Below are positions 1 to 7,828 of a DNA stretch of 64,000 bases, piece after piece (positions within the stretch are counted from its first letter, which is position 1; the number at the start of each line of letters is the position of its first letter). Under the pieces are notes generated by a model. That model ran no database searches. It was not told the origin of the DNA and saw only the letters and a list, made by a program, of their open reading frames with translations. The stretch spans positions 1-64,000 of the forward strand of contig NZ_JARRQY010000031.1 of the NCBI RefSeq assembly GCF_037381185.1, written 5' to 3'. Source of the stretch: Acidihalobacter_A sp037381185. Lineage in GTDB: Bacteria; Pseudomonadota; Gammaproteobacteria; DSM-5130; Acidihalobacteraceae. The translations under genes and the position numbers were made by a program.

Positions 1-52
1 GCCCACCGCCGCCGCCTGGAGGCGCTGCTATCTGATCTAGGCCGTTCGTGCA

Positions 53-1252
53 TCACCTCAGCCAACGGACAACCGTAGACTGGTTCACATCGAGTTCGTG
101 TGCGATTTCGCGGGTGCTGAGCCCCTGGAGGACTAACTGGTGTGCCAAGGCTCTCAGACCTGCTGTGACGGCTCTGCGGATCTTTGCGGATGCGCGCCCA
201 GCAGCGGCCTGATTCTGCGCCCGCCGTCCGCGCTCGGCTTGTTGCTCAGATGTGTGAGTGCGCGCGATCAGGTTGGCACGGCTCGCAGGAGTTATGTTGC
301 GCCACGTCCAGCGCGCGATGGATTTGGCTGTGGCCCGCACTTCGGAATCCAACAACGGCACTGGGAACTGCGCGTTAATGTCGCTTAGGCGTGCGGTGAC
401 CGCTTGTCGCCATACATCGTAGCCGGCCGGTCCCCAGTAGCCTGATATCGCGGTGTAAGCCCATTTTCGCCCGATCTCGAACATGGTGCAGTTTCGGCCC
501 AAGCCCGCGGTGTCGATGTCTTCTGATGCGGTACGATTGGCTGTGGCTCGAAGGTCTAGACTCTGCGCTAGATCTGACAATGAATATGGCACAATATCAG
601 CCGCCACGATCGTTTCCCACGCTTTATGACCAGGCGTTTTTAGCAAGCCGCCGGAATAGCCTGAATCGGCATCGAGTGCTTTGAGCATGGCCCGCTGTAC
701 CGCTCGCGCGTATCTCATAGGTTTCGCGCGGCCGATGTCGGTCGAGCAAACTGGGGAGCTCAACCGCCACGCTGCATGAGCGTGTCCATTTTCTGTATTC
801 CTCATCACCAACTGAGGCTGCAGCAGCCCGGCACGTTGCCACGCGTCTACTGCATCCGAGTGGTCAATATCGAAAACCAACCAATGAACCATGCCAGGCG
901 GATTGGGCTGCATGTGGCTCATCTTTACGGCAGTATGCAATGGGCGAATGTGTTGGCCGTACCTTGGATCGTTAGTACAATAAGGCCTCCGGGGAGCAGT
1001 TTGGTAAAAGCCAGCAAACCCGTCTAGCAGCTCGTTGCTGAGCTGCGTTCGAGAACCACCACCCTGCGGTTTTCGTTTCCTCTTCTCCAGGCGCGCCAAC
1101 GCCTGGAGAAGATCGTTACGTTCATCGTCGTCCTGCGCCCATTGTATGGCCCTCTTTAGATTGTCTTCGTTGTGGGGGTTGTATTTCCGTGATCGGAATT
1201 TTTTGAACGCACTTAGCCACCGCCCGGCGCCCGTGGGCGTCGGCGTACGCAC
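53..1252 (-). CDS. ColE2-type plasmid replication initiator (RepA/replicase family)
   Basis: This 399-residue protein is probably a replication initiator of the ColE2/replicase family, which combines priming and origin binding. The central block reads HWLVFDIDH (about residues 122-130) followed by NGHAHAAWRL (about 154-163), a pattern typical of that family. A primase C-terminal-like segment follows at about 250-320. The extreme C-terminus (GLSTREIAHELDVNQSTVVR) is a helix-turn-helix. The start is a GTG and there is no clear Shine-Dalgarno site, so it may be a little further downstream. It lies directly downstream of an HTH protein on the same strand, inside what looks like an element integrated at tRNA-Val. 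The family assignment comes from motif recognition, not from a search. Confidence 0.7.
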   Translation of the reverse strand: MRTPTPTGAGRWLSAFKKFRSRKYNPHNEDNLKRAIQWAQDDDERNDLLQALARLEKRKRKPQGGGSRTQLSNELLDGFAGFYQTAPRRPYCTNDPRYGQHIRPLHTAVKMSHMQPNPPGMVHWLVFDIDHSDAVDAWQRAGLLQPQLVMRNTENGHAHAAWRLSSPVCSTDIGRAKPMRYARAVQRAMLKALDADSGYSGGLLKTPGHKAWETIVAADIVPYSLSDLAQSLDLRATANRTASEDIDTAGLGRNCTMFEIGRKWAYTAISGYWGPAGYDVWRQAVTARLSDINAQFPVPLLDSEVRATAKSIARWTWRNITPASRANLIARTHTSEQQAERGRRAQNQAAAGRASAKIRRAVTAGLRALAHQLVLQGLSTREIAHELDVNQSTVVRWLR

Positions 1253-1279
1253 CGTATGATCTTCGGTTGCGTATGCCGA

Positions 1280-1567
1280 TCACGACGACTGCAGACGAGG
1301 ACGGCCACGGCCGCGTCTGGCTGGAGTTGGTGAGTCGAGCTGCTCGCTGATGCCGGCAGTCGTCACAACCCCGAATTGCTCGTCGATATAGCTGATTACT
1401 TCGGTTCTACGAAACAGCAGCCGGCGACCACCAGCTTTTGCGGTGCGAAGCGGGATCGAGCCGTCCGCGATGCTGCGCCGCAAGGTTTTGGGAGCGATTC
1501 GTAAGAGGTCGGCAACCTCTTCTGTGGTGAGTAGATCGGGCAGAGCCTGTATGGCGACGTGATCCAT
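1280..1567 (-). CDS. Excisionase-like helix-turn-helix protein
   Basis: This is a 95-residue protein. Residues 11-62 form a MerR/excisionase-type HTH (LLTTEEVADLLRIAPKTLRR, then a basic GRRLLFRRTEV wing). Small proteins of this kind (HTH_17 family) serve as excisionases or as regulators of integrase and rep genes in mobile elements. The tail is rich in Arg and Pro (ARRGRGRPR), resembling an AT-hook. It is followed 27 bp later by the replication initiator on the same strand, so the two are probably co-transcribed. Whether it directs excision or controls rep cannot be told from sequence. Confidence 0.65.
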   Translation of the reverse strand: MDHVAIQALPDLLTTEEVADLLRIAPKTLRRSIADGSIPLRTAKAGGRRLLFRRTEVISYIDEQFGVVTTAGISEQLDSPTPARRGRGRPRLQSS

Positions 1568-1629
1568 GATGCGATCCCCGTGAGGGGCGATCAGGGATGC
1601 AGGCAGATCAGATTAGGTCAGGTTGTGCC

Positions 1630-2079
1630 TCAGCATCCCCGACCGCGTGACTTCCGGTGCCCGCACAGCCGGCGGGCGCGACAGGTCAGGCGGTCGGGGT
1701 GACGCGAGGAGGGTACGTGAGGGGGGGAGGGGATAGACGGCAGGGCGGCAGGACGTTCTGCGATATAGGGCAGCCAGCTCGCCCGATAGGTGCGACGCCG
1801 GGCTATTTTCTCCGTTTGGCGAACTGCGTATCGCGATAGGCTGCGGATCATCGGTATGCATACGTACGCTACCGTCCCGATCAGGCCACCGATGCCCACC
1901 ACCAGCCCGGCCATGCCGCCGGCTAGGGCGACGAACAGCCAAGTCGCGGCGGTTGCTCCGATCAGCCACCATCCCCCGGACGCACGGAATGCAGGGTCGG
2001 CGGTCACGTCACGACGCTGCCAGACTCTAGCGTGCGCTGTCCTGGTTGCCTTCGCGTTGATGGTGGTCGCAATGTTCAT
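1630..2079 (-). CDS. Small membrane protein of the integrated element, unknown function
   Basis: I do not recognise this 149-residue protein. From the ATG at 2079 it has a short basic N-terminus and then one long or two closely packed membrane segments (about residues 36-75, from GWWLIGATAATWLF to GGLIGTVAYVCIPM). A basic cytoplasmic-looking tail rich in Arg and Pro follows. An in-frame start 63 bp upstream would add an unlikely polar leader. A second open frame overlaps part of it in another frame (1613-1972), but it lacks coherent structure. The position between the rep/HTH genes and the tRNA suggests an accessory gene of the mobile element. Confidence 0.45.
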   Translation of the reverse strand: MNIATTINAKATRTAHARVWQRRDVTADPAFRASGGWWLIGATAATWLFVALAGGMAGLVVGIGGLIGTVAYVCIPMIRSLSRYAVRQTEKIARRRTYRASWLPYIAERPAALPSIPSPPHVPSSRHPDRLTCRARRLCGHRKSRGRGC

Positions 2080-2213
2080 TATGAGGCCAGTATAACCTTT
2101 TGAGGTCTGATTTGTTATATAAGACATTGAATTACAAAACATTATAATGTTTTTCGGTATTTGCTAGGTACCATAAGGCTCAGATCGATATTCGCGGCCA
2201 TGAACTCACCGTC

Positions 2214-2307
2214 CGTGGACAATCCATGGACAGACATAGAAGGATATAAAGGGATTTCGTGGACACTACGTGGACACTCGCACTGTCCATGAGGTGAATT
2301 TTGGACA
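2214..2307. repeat. Phased TGGACA repeat array next to tRNA-Val
   Basis: TGGACA occurs as direct copies at 2216, 2227, 2260, 2271 and 2302. One inverted copy (TGTCCA) lies at 2284. The first four direct copies are on an exact 11-bp phase (spacings 11, 33 and 11). The pair at 2258-2278 extends to CGTGGACACT. Phased short repeats beside a tRNA are typical of integrase arm-type sites, excisionase sites or replication iterons; which of these applies is inference. Confidence 0.6.
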
Positions 2308-2339
2308 AAAAAAGACCACCTGAAAGAGGTGGTCTTTTT
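2307..2339. terminator. Rho-independent terminator, probably bidirectional
   Basis: A perfect stem (AAAGACCACCT / AGGTGGTCTTT) has a 5-base loop, an A-run on one side and a T-run on the other. It can therefore act in both directions. On the minus strand it ends the tRNA-Val transcript, about 30 bp past the tRNA 3' end. Confidence 0.85.
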
Positions 2340-2372
2340 CAATAACTCGCTGTATTCCAAGCGCTTATTTGG

Positions 2373-2444
2373 TGGGCGGTACTAGGATCGAACTAGTGAC
2401 CCCTGCCGTGTGAAGGCAGTGCTCTACCGCTGAGCTAACCGCCC
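2373..2444 (-). tRNA. tRNA-Val (anticodon CAC)
   Basis: A full cloverleaf reads on the minus strand. The acceptor GGGCGGT pairs with ACCGCCC and the D stem GCTC with GAGC. The anticodon stem CTGCC/GGCAG carries the loop TTCACAC (anticodon CAC), and the T stem ACTAG/CTAGT carries TTCGATC. The CCA end is encoded (2370-2372). The 3' end points toward the mobile-element genes, the usual geometry when a tRNA 3' end serves as the attachment site. Confidence 0.95.
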
Positions 2445-2456
2445 AGTGAGGCGCGA

Positions 2457-2485
2457 ATATTAGCCGGATATCCGGAAAGCGTCAA
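2457..2485 (-). promoter_or_regulatory. Sigma70-type promoter of tRNA-Val
   Basis: On the minus strand there is a -35 TTGACG (2485-2480), a 17-bp spacer and a -10 TAATAT (2462-2457). The expected start point is about 6 bp before the tRNA 5' end at 2444. Spacing and hexamers are near consensus. Confidence 0.8.
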
Positions 2486-2588
2486 CGCCGTCGATGGAGA
2501 ATTGTCGCGCGTCGGTAGGTTCGTTCGAAAAAATAGGATTATAGTGCGAGAGGGCATTCAATAACAACAAGATGGGCAGTCGGGAACA

Positions 2589-4004
2589 ATGCGTTCAACC
2601 CTGCGGGCCAAACTGTTTCTATCCCATTTCGCGGCCATCCTGATGGTTTCGGGAAGCGTCGGGACGTATTTCTACTTCAGTGCACGCGATACGGTGCTCA
2701 AGGGGCTGCAAGGGCGTTTGAGCAACAGTGCGGCGCTGGTTGGGTGTTCGCTGGATGCGCGCGGACTGGACAGCATCGTGTCGCCGCAGCAGGTCACCGA
2801 TCCGGTCTATCTCGACTATCTAAGTCGCTTGCGCAAGCTGCGCGCAACCAATCCGGATATCGCGTATCTCTATATCATGCGCCGAGTCGGCGACAAGGTG
2901 TATTTCGTTGTCGATTCGGACAGCACCGAGGAGCAGGCCCTGCCGGGTACTGTATACGAGGACGTGGTACCCACATTGCTGGAAGGCTTCGAACACACCT
3001 CGGTCGACGATCAGGTTTACAGCGATCAGTGGGGAACCTTTCTTTCCGGCTATGCGCCACTTATTCATGGCGACGGGCGCTATCTGGTCGGCATGGACAT
3101 GCGCGCCGACGAGGTGAAGCACAAATTCCAGCGCATTGATATTGCCGGAATGGTGTCGCTGGGTTTTTCAGTGATGCTCGCACTATTGTTCTCAGACTAT
3201 CTTTCGCGCCGCTTGAACCGTCCGGTGGAGCAACTGACCGAGTCGATCGAGGCGATGGGCTACGGCCACACTCCGGCGCCGGTACGGGTTCGCGCAGACG
3301 GTGAAATGCGGCGGCTCGTTGACGCCTACAACGACATGGCGAAGCGCCTGGTGGAGAGCCAGACCGAAGTGGAGCATACCCGCCAGAGCCTGGAATTACG
3401 GGTCAAGGAACGCACGCGTGAACTGGGCGAGGCCAATGCGCGCCTGCGCGAGCTGGTGGTGACGCATCACACGGCTGCCTTGAACCATGCCCGCGAGGCG
3501 CGTACGGACGACCTGACCGGTCTCTATAACCGCCGGGCGATGCTGCGCATGCTCAAGCGGCTTGACGAGGAGGGGCGGCGTCAGGGGGACGCGGCTTATA
3601 CGCTGGTGTTGATCGACGTGGATATTTTCAAGGAGGTCAACGACACCCATGGGCATGCCGCGGGCGATGCGGTGCTACGTGAATTTTCGCGACGGCTGCG
3701 CGCGGTGTTGCGCGGCCAAGACCGCCTGGCGCGCTGGGGAGGCGATGAGTTTCTCGCCGTGCTGACCGCCACGCCGTTCGCGGAAGCCATGGCGATCGCC
3801 GAGCGGCTGCGTGCGTCGCTGGCCGACGAACCTATCGTGACGCCGGCGGGACCGCTGACGATCACTCTCAGCATCGGGGTCGCACATGCGCACCCTGGTG
3901 AGGATGTAGAGGCCTGCCTGCAGCGGGCCGACAAGCGGCTGTACGCCGCGAAGCAGGCCGGACGCAACCGGGTGGAACCGCAGGGTGAGGATGTCGAGGG
4001 TTAG
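2589..4004 (+). CDS. Membrane-bound diguanylate cyclase (HAMP-GGDEF)
   Basis: This 471-residue protein makes c-di-GMP from two GTP. It has an N-terminal membrane helix (about 12-32), a periplasmic sensing region (about 33-183) and a second helix (about 185-203). HAMP and coiled-coil segments (about 205-290) lead to a GGDEF domain (about 305-465). The active-site motif WGGDEF is intact (GGDEF at 384-388). An RxxD inhibitory I-site (RGQD, 375-378) sits exactly five residues before it, so both catalysis and product feedback are expected. The periplasmic input ligand is unknown. It appears monocistronic and is followed by a MITE-like insertion. Confidence 0.9.
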   Translation: MRSTLRAKLFLSHFAAILMVSGSVGTYFYFSARDTVLKGLQGRLSNSAALVGCSLDARGLDSIVSPQQVTDPVYLDYLSRLRKLRATNPDIAYLYIMRRVGDKVYFVVDSDSTEEQALPGTVYEDVVPTLLEGFEHTSVDDQVYSDQWGTFLSGYAPLIHGDGRYLVGMDMRADEVKHKFQRIDIAGMVSLGFSVMLALLFSDYLSRRLNRPVEQLTESIEAMGYGHTPAPVRVRADGEMRRLVDAYNDMAKRLVESQTEVEHTRQSLELRVKERTRELGEANARLRELVVTHHTAALNHAREARTDDLTGLYNRRAMLRMLKRLDEEGRRQGDAAYTLVLIDVDIFKEVNDTHGHAAGDAVLREFSRRLRAVLRGQDRLARWGGDEFLAVLTATPFAEAMAIAERLRASLADEPIVTPAGPLTITLSIGVAHAHPGEDVEACLQRADKRLYAAKQAGRNRVEPQGEDVEG

Positions 4005-4034
4005 CGGACTACCGTGCGGTGATGACAGTCTGCC

Positions 4035-4175
4035 AGGGAGACGCTGATATAAGTGAGCGAACGGGATGAGCCGCAAGGCGTACGCAGCGCAGTGAGTAAG
4101 ACATATCAAGTGGATGGGCGAAGGAGCGTGCAAGGTAGCAGATCGCCCGCGTAGCCATTTAATCAGCGTCTCCCT
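4035..4175. mobile_element. MITE-like insertion with 14-bp perfect terminal inverted repeats
   Basis: AGGGAGACGCTGAT at 4035-4048 is exactly repeated in inverse orientation at 4162-4175, bounding a 141-bp non-coding unit. No transposase is encoded, so this is a MITE or a solo deletion derivative mobilised in trans. The last bases of the right repeat contribute to the stop codon of the adjacent histidine kinase gene (4174-4176). Insertion may therefore have redefined the kinase C-terminus. I could not identify a convincing target-site duplication. Confidence 0.6.
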
Positions 4176-5490
4176 AAGAGCGTTCGGGTATGTCCCGGGG
4201 AAGGTCGCCGGCAGGCAGTTCCAGGCAGACCAGAAAACCGCCGTTCTCGGCGTTCGCGAGCACCAGCTTGCCGCGTAGGCGGCGGGCGATGCCTTCGACA
4301 ATGGCCAGCCCCAGACCCGCGCCTCCCGAGCGGCTCAGTGTGAACGGCTTGGGTAGTTCGGACAGGCGCTGCGGTGGTATGCCGGGGCCATGATCGCGCA
4401 CGCATAGCCGGATTTCGTCGTTCCGATGCCGCAGGCTGACCTCGATCGGAGGGGCGCCGTGTTTGGTCGCGTTCTCGAGTAGGTTGCGTAGGGCGCGGGA
4501 GATGGCCAGAGGCTGCGTATGGGCGGACAGGGATGCCGGGACGTCGATCTCGACCGGGTAGGCCTGGGGGCCGTCACGGTAGCGCTCCACCGTGTCGCGG
4601 ACCACGGTGGCAAGATCGACCTGACTGCTCTGCTCTTCCTGGCCTTCGCGGGCGTAGTTCATGAACTGCTCGATGATCGCGTCCATTTCTTGGATGTTGG
4701 CGACGATTTCGTCGCAGACGTCCACCGCTTGGGCAGGTATGAATTCCGCTGCGAGTCGTGTGCGCGTGAGTGGCGTGCGCAGATCGTGAGATACGCCGAC
4801 CAGTACCAGTTCGCGCTCTCGCAATAGGCGTTCCAGGTCTTCCAGCAAGCGGTTGAAACGGGCCGCCAGTTCGCGTACGTCGCGCGGTCCCTGCACGCGC
4901 AGTGGACGGGGCAGCTGTCCGTCGCTGAAACGGCTGACGCTGTCGACCAGGCTCTTGAGTGGCCGATTTATCTGGCGCGCCGCAATGACCCCGCCGATCA
5001 GGGCGATCGCGATCAGGGCGATGAGCTGGATGTATGGAAGGGGGATGGGGATGTCCTGCTTGGCGGGGATGGCCAGCGTTACCGGGTGCGGGCCGTCCCA
5101 GCGCAGCCATAGCAGCTTATGCGTGGGATCGACGGTGATCTCGGCCGACGGGCCGAGCAGCCTGCGCAGTTCGGTGAGAATCGCTTTGAGGGCGGCGTCG
5201 TCGGGCGGGTGTCCGGGCAAGGGGGCGATGTCGCCCGGTTCGTAACGCAATCCGAGTTCGGCCAGTCGCGAGGGCAGGGCCGAAGCCCGCGCAGAGGGCT
5301 GGGTGGCGGCCAGCGTCAGCAATTGCGCCCAGCGCTGGGCGATGCGGTGCGTATGGGGAGGAAACCCGTAGAAGTGCAGTACGGCGTAGATCGCCAGTTG
5401 GCCGAGCAGGAACAGCGTCGCTATGAGTACGACCATGCGCGCGAACAGAGTGTCGGGCCAAAATCTGCGTAACAGTCTGGAGCCGATCAT
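4174..5490 (-). CDS. EnvZ-type sensor histidine kinase
   Basis: This 438-residue inner-membrane kinase has TM helices at about 18-40 and 152-170, flanking a roughly 110-residue periplasmic sensor. HAMP lies at about 170-222. The HisKA box (VGVSHDLRTPLTRTR) places the phospho-histidine at 235. The HATPase domain has an N box (LRNLLENATKHG) and G boxes (DHGPGIPP, GGAGLGLAIV). It overlaps the upstream response regulator by 4 bp (ATGA), so the two are translationally coupled. The pair is divergent from the RND efflux operon and may control it. Its stop codon partly derives from the adjacent MITE-like repeat, so the native C-terminus may have been altered. Confidence 0.88.
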   Translation of the reverse strand: MIGSRLLRRFWPDTLFARMVVLIATLFLLGQLAIYAVLHFYGFPPHTHRIAQRWAQLLTLAATQPSARASALPSRLAELGLRYEPGDIAPLPGHPPDDAALKAILTELRRLLGPSAEITVDPTHKLLWLRWDGPHPVTLAIPAKQDIPIPLPYIQLIALIAIALIGGVIAARQINRPLKSLVDSVSRFSDGQLPRPLRVQGPRDVRELAARFNRLLEDLERLLRERELVLVGVSHDLRTPLTRTRLAAEFIPAQAVDVCDEIVANIQEMDAIIEQFMNYAREGQEEQSSQVDLATVVRDTVERYRDGPQAYPVEIDVPASLSAHTQPLAISRALRNLLENATKHGAPPIEVSLRHRNDEIRLCVRDHGPGIPPQRLSELPKPFTLSRSGGAGLGLAIVEGIARRLRGKLVLANAENGGFLVCLELPAGDLPRDIPERS

Positions 5491-6215
5491 CGCTGAGGGC
5501 CTGCGGCATGAGGTTGCCCATCGGGCGCGAAGGCGTAGCCGAGACCCCAGACGGTTTGCAGGTAGCGCGGCCGGCGCGGGTTGTCTTCGAGCACGCGGCG
5601 CAGGCGTGAGACCAGTACGTCTATGCCGCGTTCGCCGACGGGCGGATGATCGCCGCCGTGGATCTGGGTCTGCAGACGCTCGCGCGACAGCACCTCGAAG
5701 GGGTGGTTCGCCAGCACGTTGAGCAGGGCGAACTCGCCGCTGGTCAGCTCGATGACGCGTTCGTCCTCGTAGAGCCGGCGTTCGTCGAGCGCGAGCCGGA
5801 AACGCCCGAAACGAATCTCTCCCGGGGCCGGTGCCGCCGGTGTCGTATGGTCTTCGCTGCGCCGTAGCACAGCGCGGATACGCGCGACCAACTCGCGTGG
5901 TTCGAAGGGTTTCGCGAGATAGTCGTCCGCACCGAGTTCCAGGCCGAGTACCTTGTCTGGCAGCTCGCCGCGGGCCGTTAGCATGATAATGGGGCGAGCG
6001 AATCCGTTTGCACGCAGGCGCCGGCAGGCGCTCAGGCCATCCTCGTCCGGCATGAGTACGTCGAGCAGCAGCAGGTCGAAATGCTCGCGCTGCAGCAGTC
6101 TGTCCATGTGGGCGGTGTTGTCGACGGCGCGGATTTCGAAGCCCTGGCTTTCGAGGTAGCGCTGCAGCATGGCGCGCAGTCTGGGGTCGTCATCGACGAT
6201 GAGCAGCTTGGACAT
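5487..6215 (-). CDS. OmpR-family response regulator
   Basis: This 242-residue DNA-binding regulator is the partner of the downstream EnvZ-type kinase. The receiver (1-120) has the acidic pair IVDDD, phospho-acceptor Asp52 (LLLLDVLMPDEDG) and the conserved Lys in LAKPFEP. The winged-helix output domain (about 138-232) ends with the usual QTVWGLGYAF. It is divergently transcribed from the efflux operon across a 173-bp intergenic region that contains TGAACAG direct repeats. It could therefore regulate both directions; that role is inferred from position. Confidence 0.92.
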   Translation of the reverse strand: MSKLLIVDDDPRLRAMLQRYLESQGFEIRAVDNTAHMDRLLQREHFDLLLLDVLMPDEDGLSACRRLRANGFARPIIMLTARGELPDKVLGLELGADDYLAKPFEPRELVARIRAVLRRSEDHTTPAAPAPGEIRFGRFRLALDERRLYEDERVIELTSGEFALLNVLANHPFEVLSRERLQTQIHGGDHPPVGERGIDVLVSRLRRVLEDNPRRPRYLQTVWGLGYAFAPDGQPHAAGPQR

Positions 6216-6301
6216 CGGGCTGTGTATTTCAGTGTTTCATGAACGGGGCGGGTCAGGGAAAACTTATACTACCGGTGGCTTCTCGCGGTGACCAAAGTTT
6301 G

Positions 6302-6318
6302 TGAACAGATATGAACAG
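6302..6318. promoter_or_regulatory. Candidate operator: TGAACAG direct repeat with 10-bp period
   Basis: TGAACAG occurs at 6302-6308 and 6312-6318, one helical turn apart; a related TGAACGG lies at 6240. OmpR-family dimers bind tandem half-sites with about 10-bp spacing. The repeats sit between an OmpR-type regulator and the efflux operon. This is inference from arrangement only. Confidence 0.35.
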
Positions 6319-6388
6319 GACGATACGCGTTAATACATTGCAACAATTTAGTTCGCCGCAATCGCGGCGCCCGGCCTAGAGTGCACGC

Positions 6389-7828
6389 ATGGACGACATA
6401 CGAAGAGCGTCGATCGGTTTCATGAGGCTGGGCATGCTTCTCGCCGGCCTGGGCCTCGCTTCGCCCTCTGCATATGCCGGCGGCGATCCTCTTGGTGTGT
6501 ACGAGGGCCTAAACAATACGTCCGGTAGGTTGATCCAGGCCCCCGCGCAGCCGCTCTCGCCGCTGGGTACGCAACTGCCGTCGGCATGGAGGGGGCGAGC
6601 GCTGACGCTTGCCCAGCTCAGTGCCCTGGCGCTACGCAATAATCCGAGCACGCGGGCGGCTTGGGAGAAACTGCGAGCACAGGCCGCGGTTTTGGGGCAG
6701 GCCAAGAGCGCATGGTGGCCTACGCTGGATCTGAGCCTGCCGTTGGCGCGGTCACAGTCGACAACCGCTTCCGGTGCGAACGTGCCGCCGCAGAATACGC
6801 TCAGGCCGAATCTGACGCTGTCCTGGCTGGTTTGGGATTTTGGTCAGACGAAGGCTTCGGTGGATGCTTCCCAGGCTCAGTTCAACGCTGCGATATTTAC
6901 CCAGAACGCCTCGGTGCAGTCCGTTTTGTCGGGCGTGCAACAGGCCTATTACCAGCTGCTGGGCGACCGCGCGCTAGTGCAGTCCTATACCGAGGCGCTG
7001 GCCTCGTCCAAGGCCGCGTTACAGGCGGCCGAGGCCAAGCGCCGCGCTGGCCAGGCGACCATCGCCGATGTCTATCAGGCGCGGGCCTCGGTCGCTTCCG
7101 CACAGGCGGCGCTGGCCGCCGGCAAGCAGACGGTGGCCAGCGACGAAGGTACGCTGGCAAGCGTCGTCGGTCTGCCGTTGGGCACGAAGCTGCAGCTTGT
7201 ACCGCTGGATCTTGGCATGCCGCCGAAGCTGCGCGCTTCGGTCCAGGCATTGATGCAGCAGGCCCTGCGCGCCAATCCCACGCTGCAGAGCACACGCTCG
7301 CAGGTCGACGCGGCGCGTGCCGATCTGCGTGCGGCACAGCGCAGTGCTCTGCCAAGTATTACGTTCGGCGCAACGCAGACCTGGCGCGCGCAGAACGAGC
7401 AGTCGCCCAGCCGGCAGTACAGCCTCGCTCTGACGCTGAGCGTGCCGCTGTTCAGCGGTTTCAAGCGCCATTACGAGGAGGCGCAGGCGCGCGCCTCGCT
7501 GGCCGAGGCTAAGGCGAATCTGAGGGTCGGGGTGCAGTCCACGCAGTTGAGCGTCTGGCAGGACTATTACGCCTTTCGCAGCGCCACGGCGGCGCTGCCC
7601 AGCGCGCGCGCGCAGCTGGACAACGCGCTCAAGGCCCTGGACGCGGTGCAGGCACAGTACAAGGTCGGCCTGGCGACCATGCAGGATCTGCTGTCGGCGC
7701 AGGCGACGGTGACTAGCGCTCGCGTGGCGGTGACGCGTGATGCGATCGACAGTTATCAGGCATTGGCGAATCTGAGCGCCGCCATAGGCACGCTGACGCC
7801 GCCCGAAGGAGCGATGAATGCGCAATAG
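6389..7828 (+). CDS. TolC-family outer membrane efflux protein
   Basis: This 479-residue protein has a cleavable N-terminal signal (hydrophobic stretch followed by SAYAGG near residue 30). The body consists of two long alpha-helical repeats typical of outer-membrane efflux channels (about 70-270 and 285-470), with recurring motifs of the type LALRNNPSTRAAWEKL and LRANPTLQSTRSQV. It is the first gene of a three-gene tripartite pump and overlaps the adaptor gene by 11 bp. It forms the exit duct for the RND transporter encoded at 8975. The substrate cannot be predicted. Confidence 0.9.
   Translation: MDDIRRASIGFMRLGMLLAGLGLASPSAYAGGDPLGVYEGLNNTSGRLIQAPAQPLSPLGTQLPSAWRGRALTLAQLSALALRNNPSTRAAWEKLRAQAAVLGQAKSAWWPTLDLSLPLARSQSTTASGANVPPQNTLRPNLTLSWLVWDFGQTKASVDASQAQFNAAIFTQNASVQSVLSGVQQAYYQLLGDRALVQSYTEALASSKAALQAAEAKRRAGQATIADVYQARASVASAQAALAAGKQTVASDEGTLASVVGLPLGTKLQLVPLDLGMPPKLRASVQALMQQALRANPTLQSTRSQVDAARADLRAAQRSALPSITFGATQTWRAQNEQSPSRQYSLALTLSVPLFSGFKRHYEEAQARASLAEAKANLRVGVQSTQLSVWQDYYAFRSATAALPSARAQLDNALKALDAVQAQYKVGLATMQDLLSAQATVTSARVAVTRDAIDSYQALANLSAAIGTLTPPEGAMNAQ

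Noticed and set aside
1613..1972. An alternative minus-strand frame overlapping the small membrane protein
   Set aside because: It is low-complexity Arg/Pro/Ser-rich, whereas the other frame has a clear membrane segment.
2142..2360. A 72-codon minus-strand ORF beside the tRNA
   Set aside because: It runs through the TGGACA repeat array and the terminator hairpin and has no coherent protein features.
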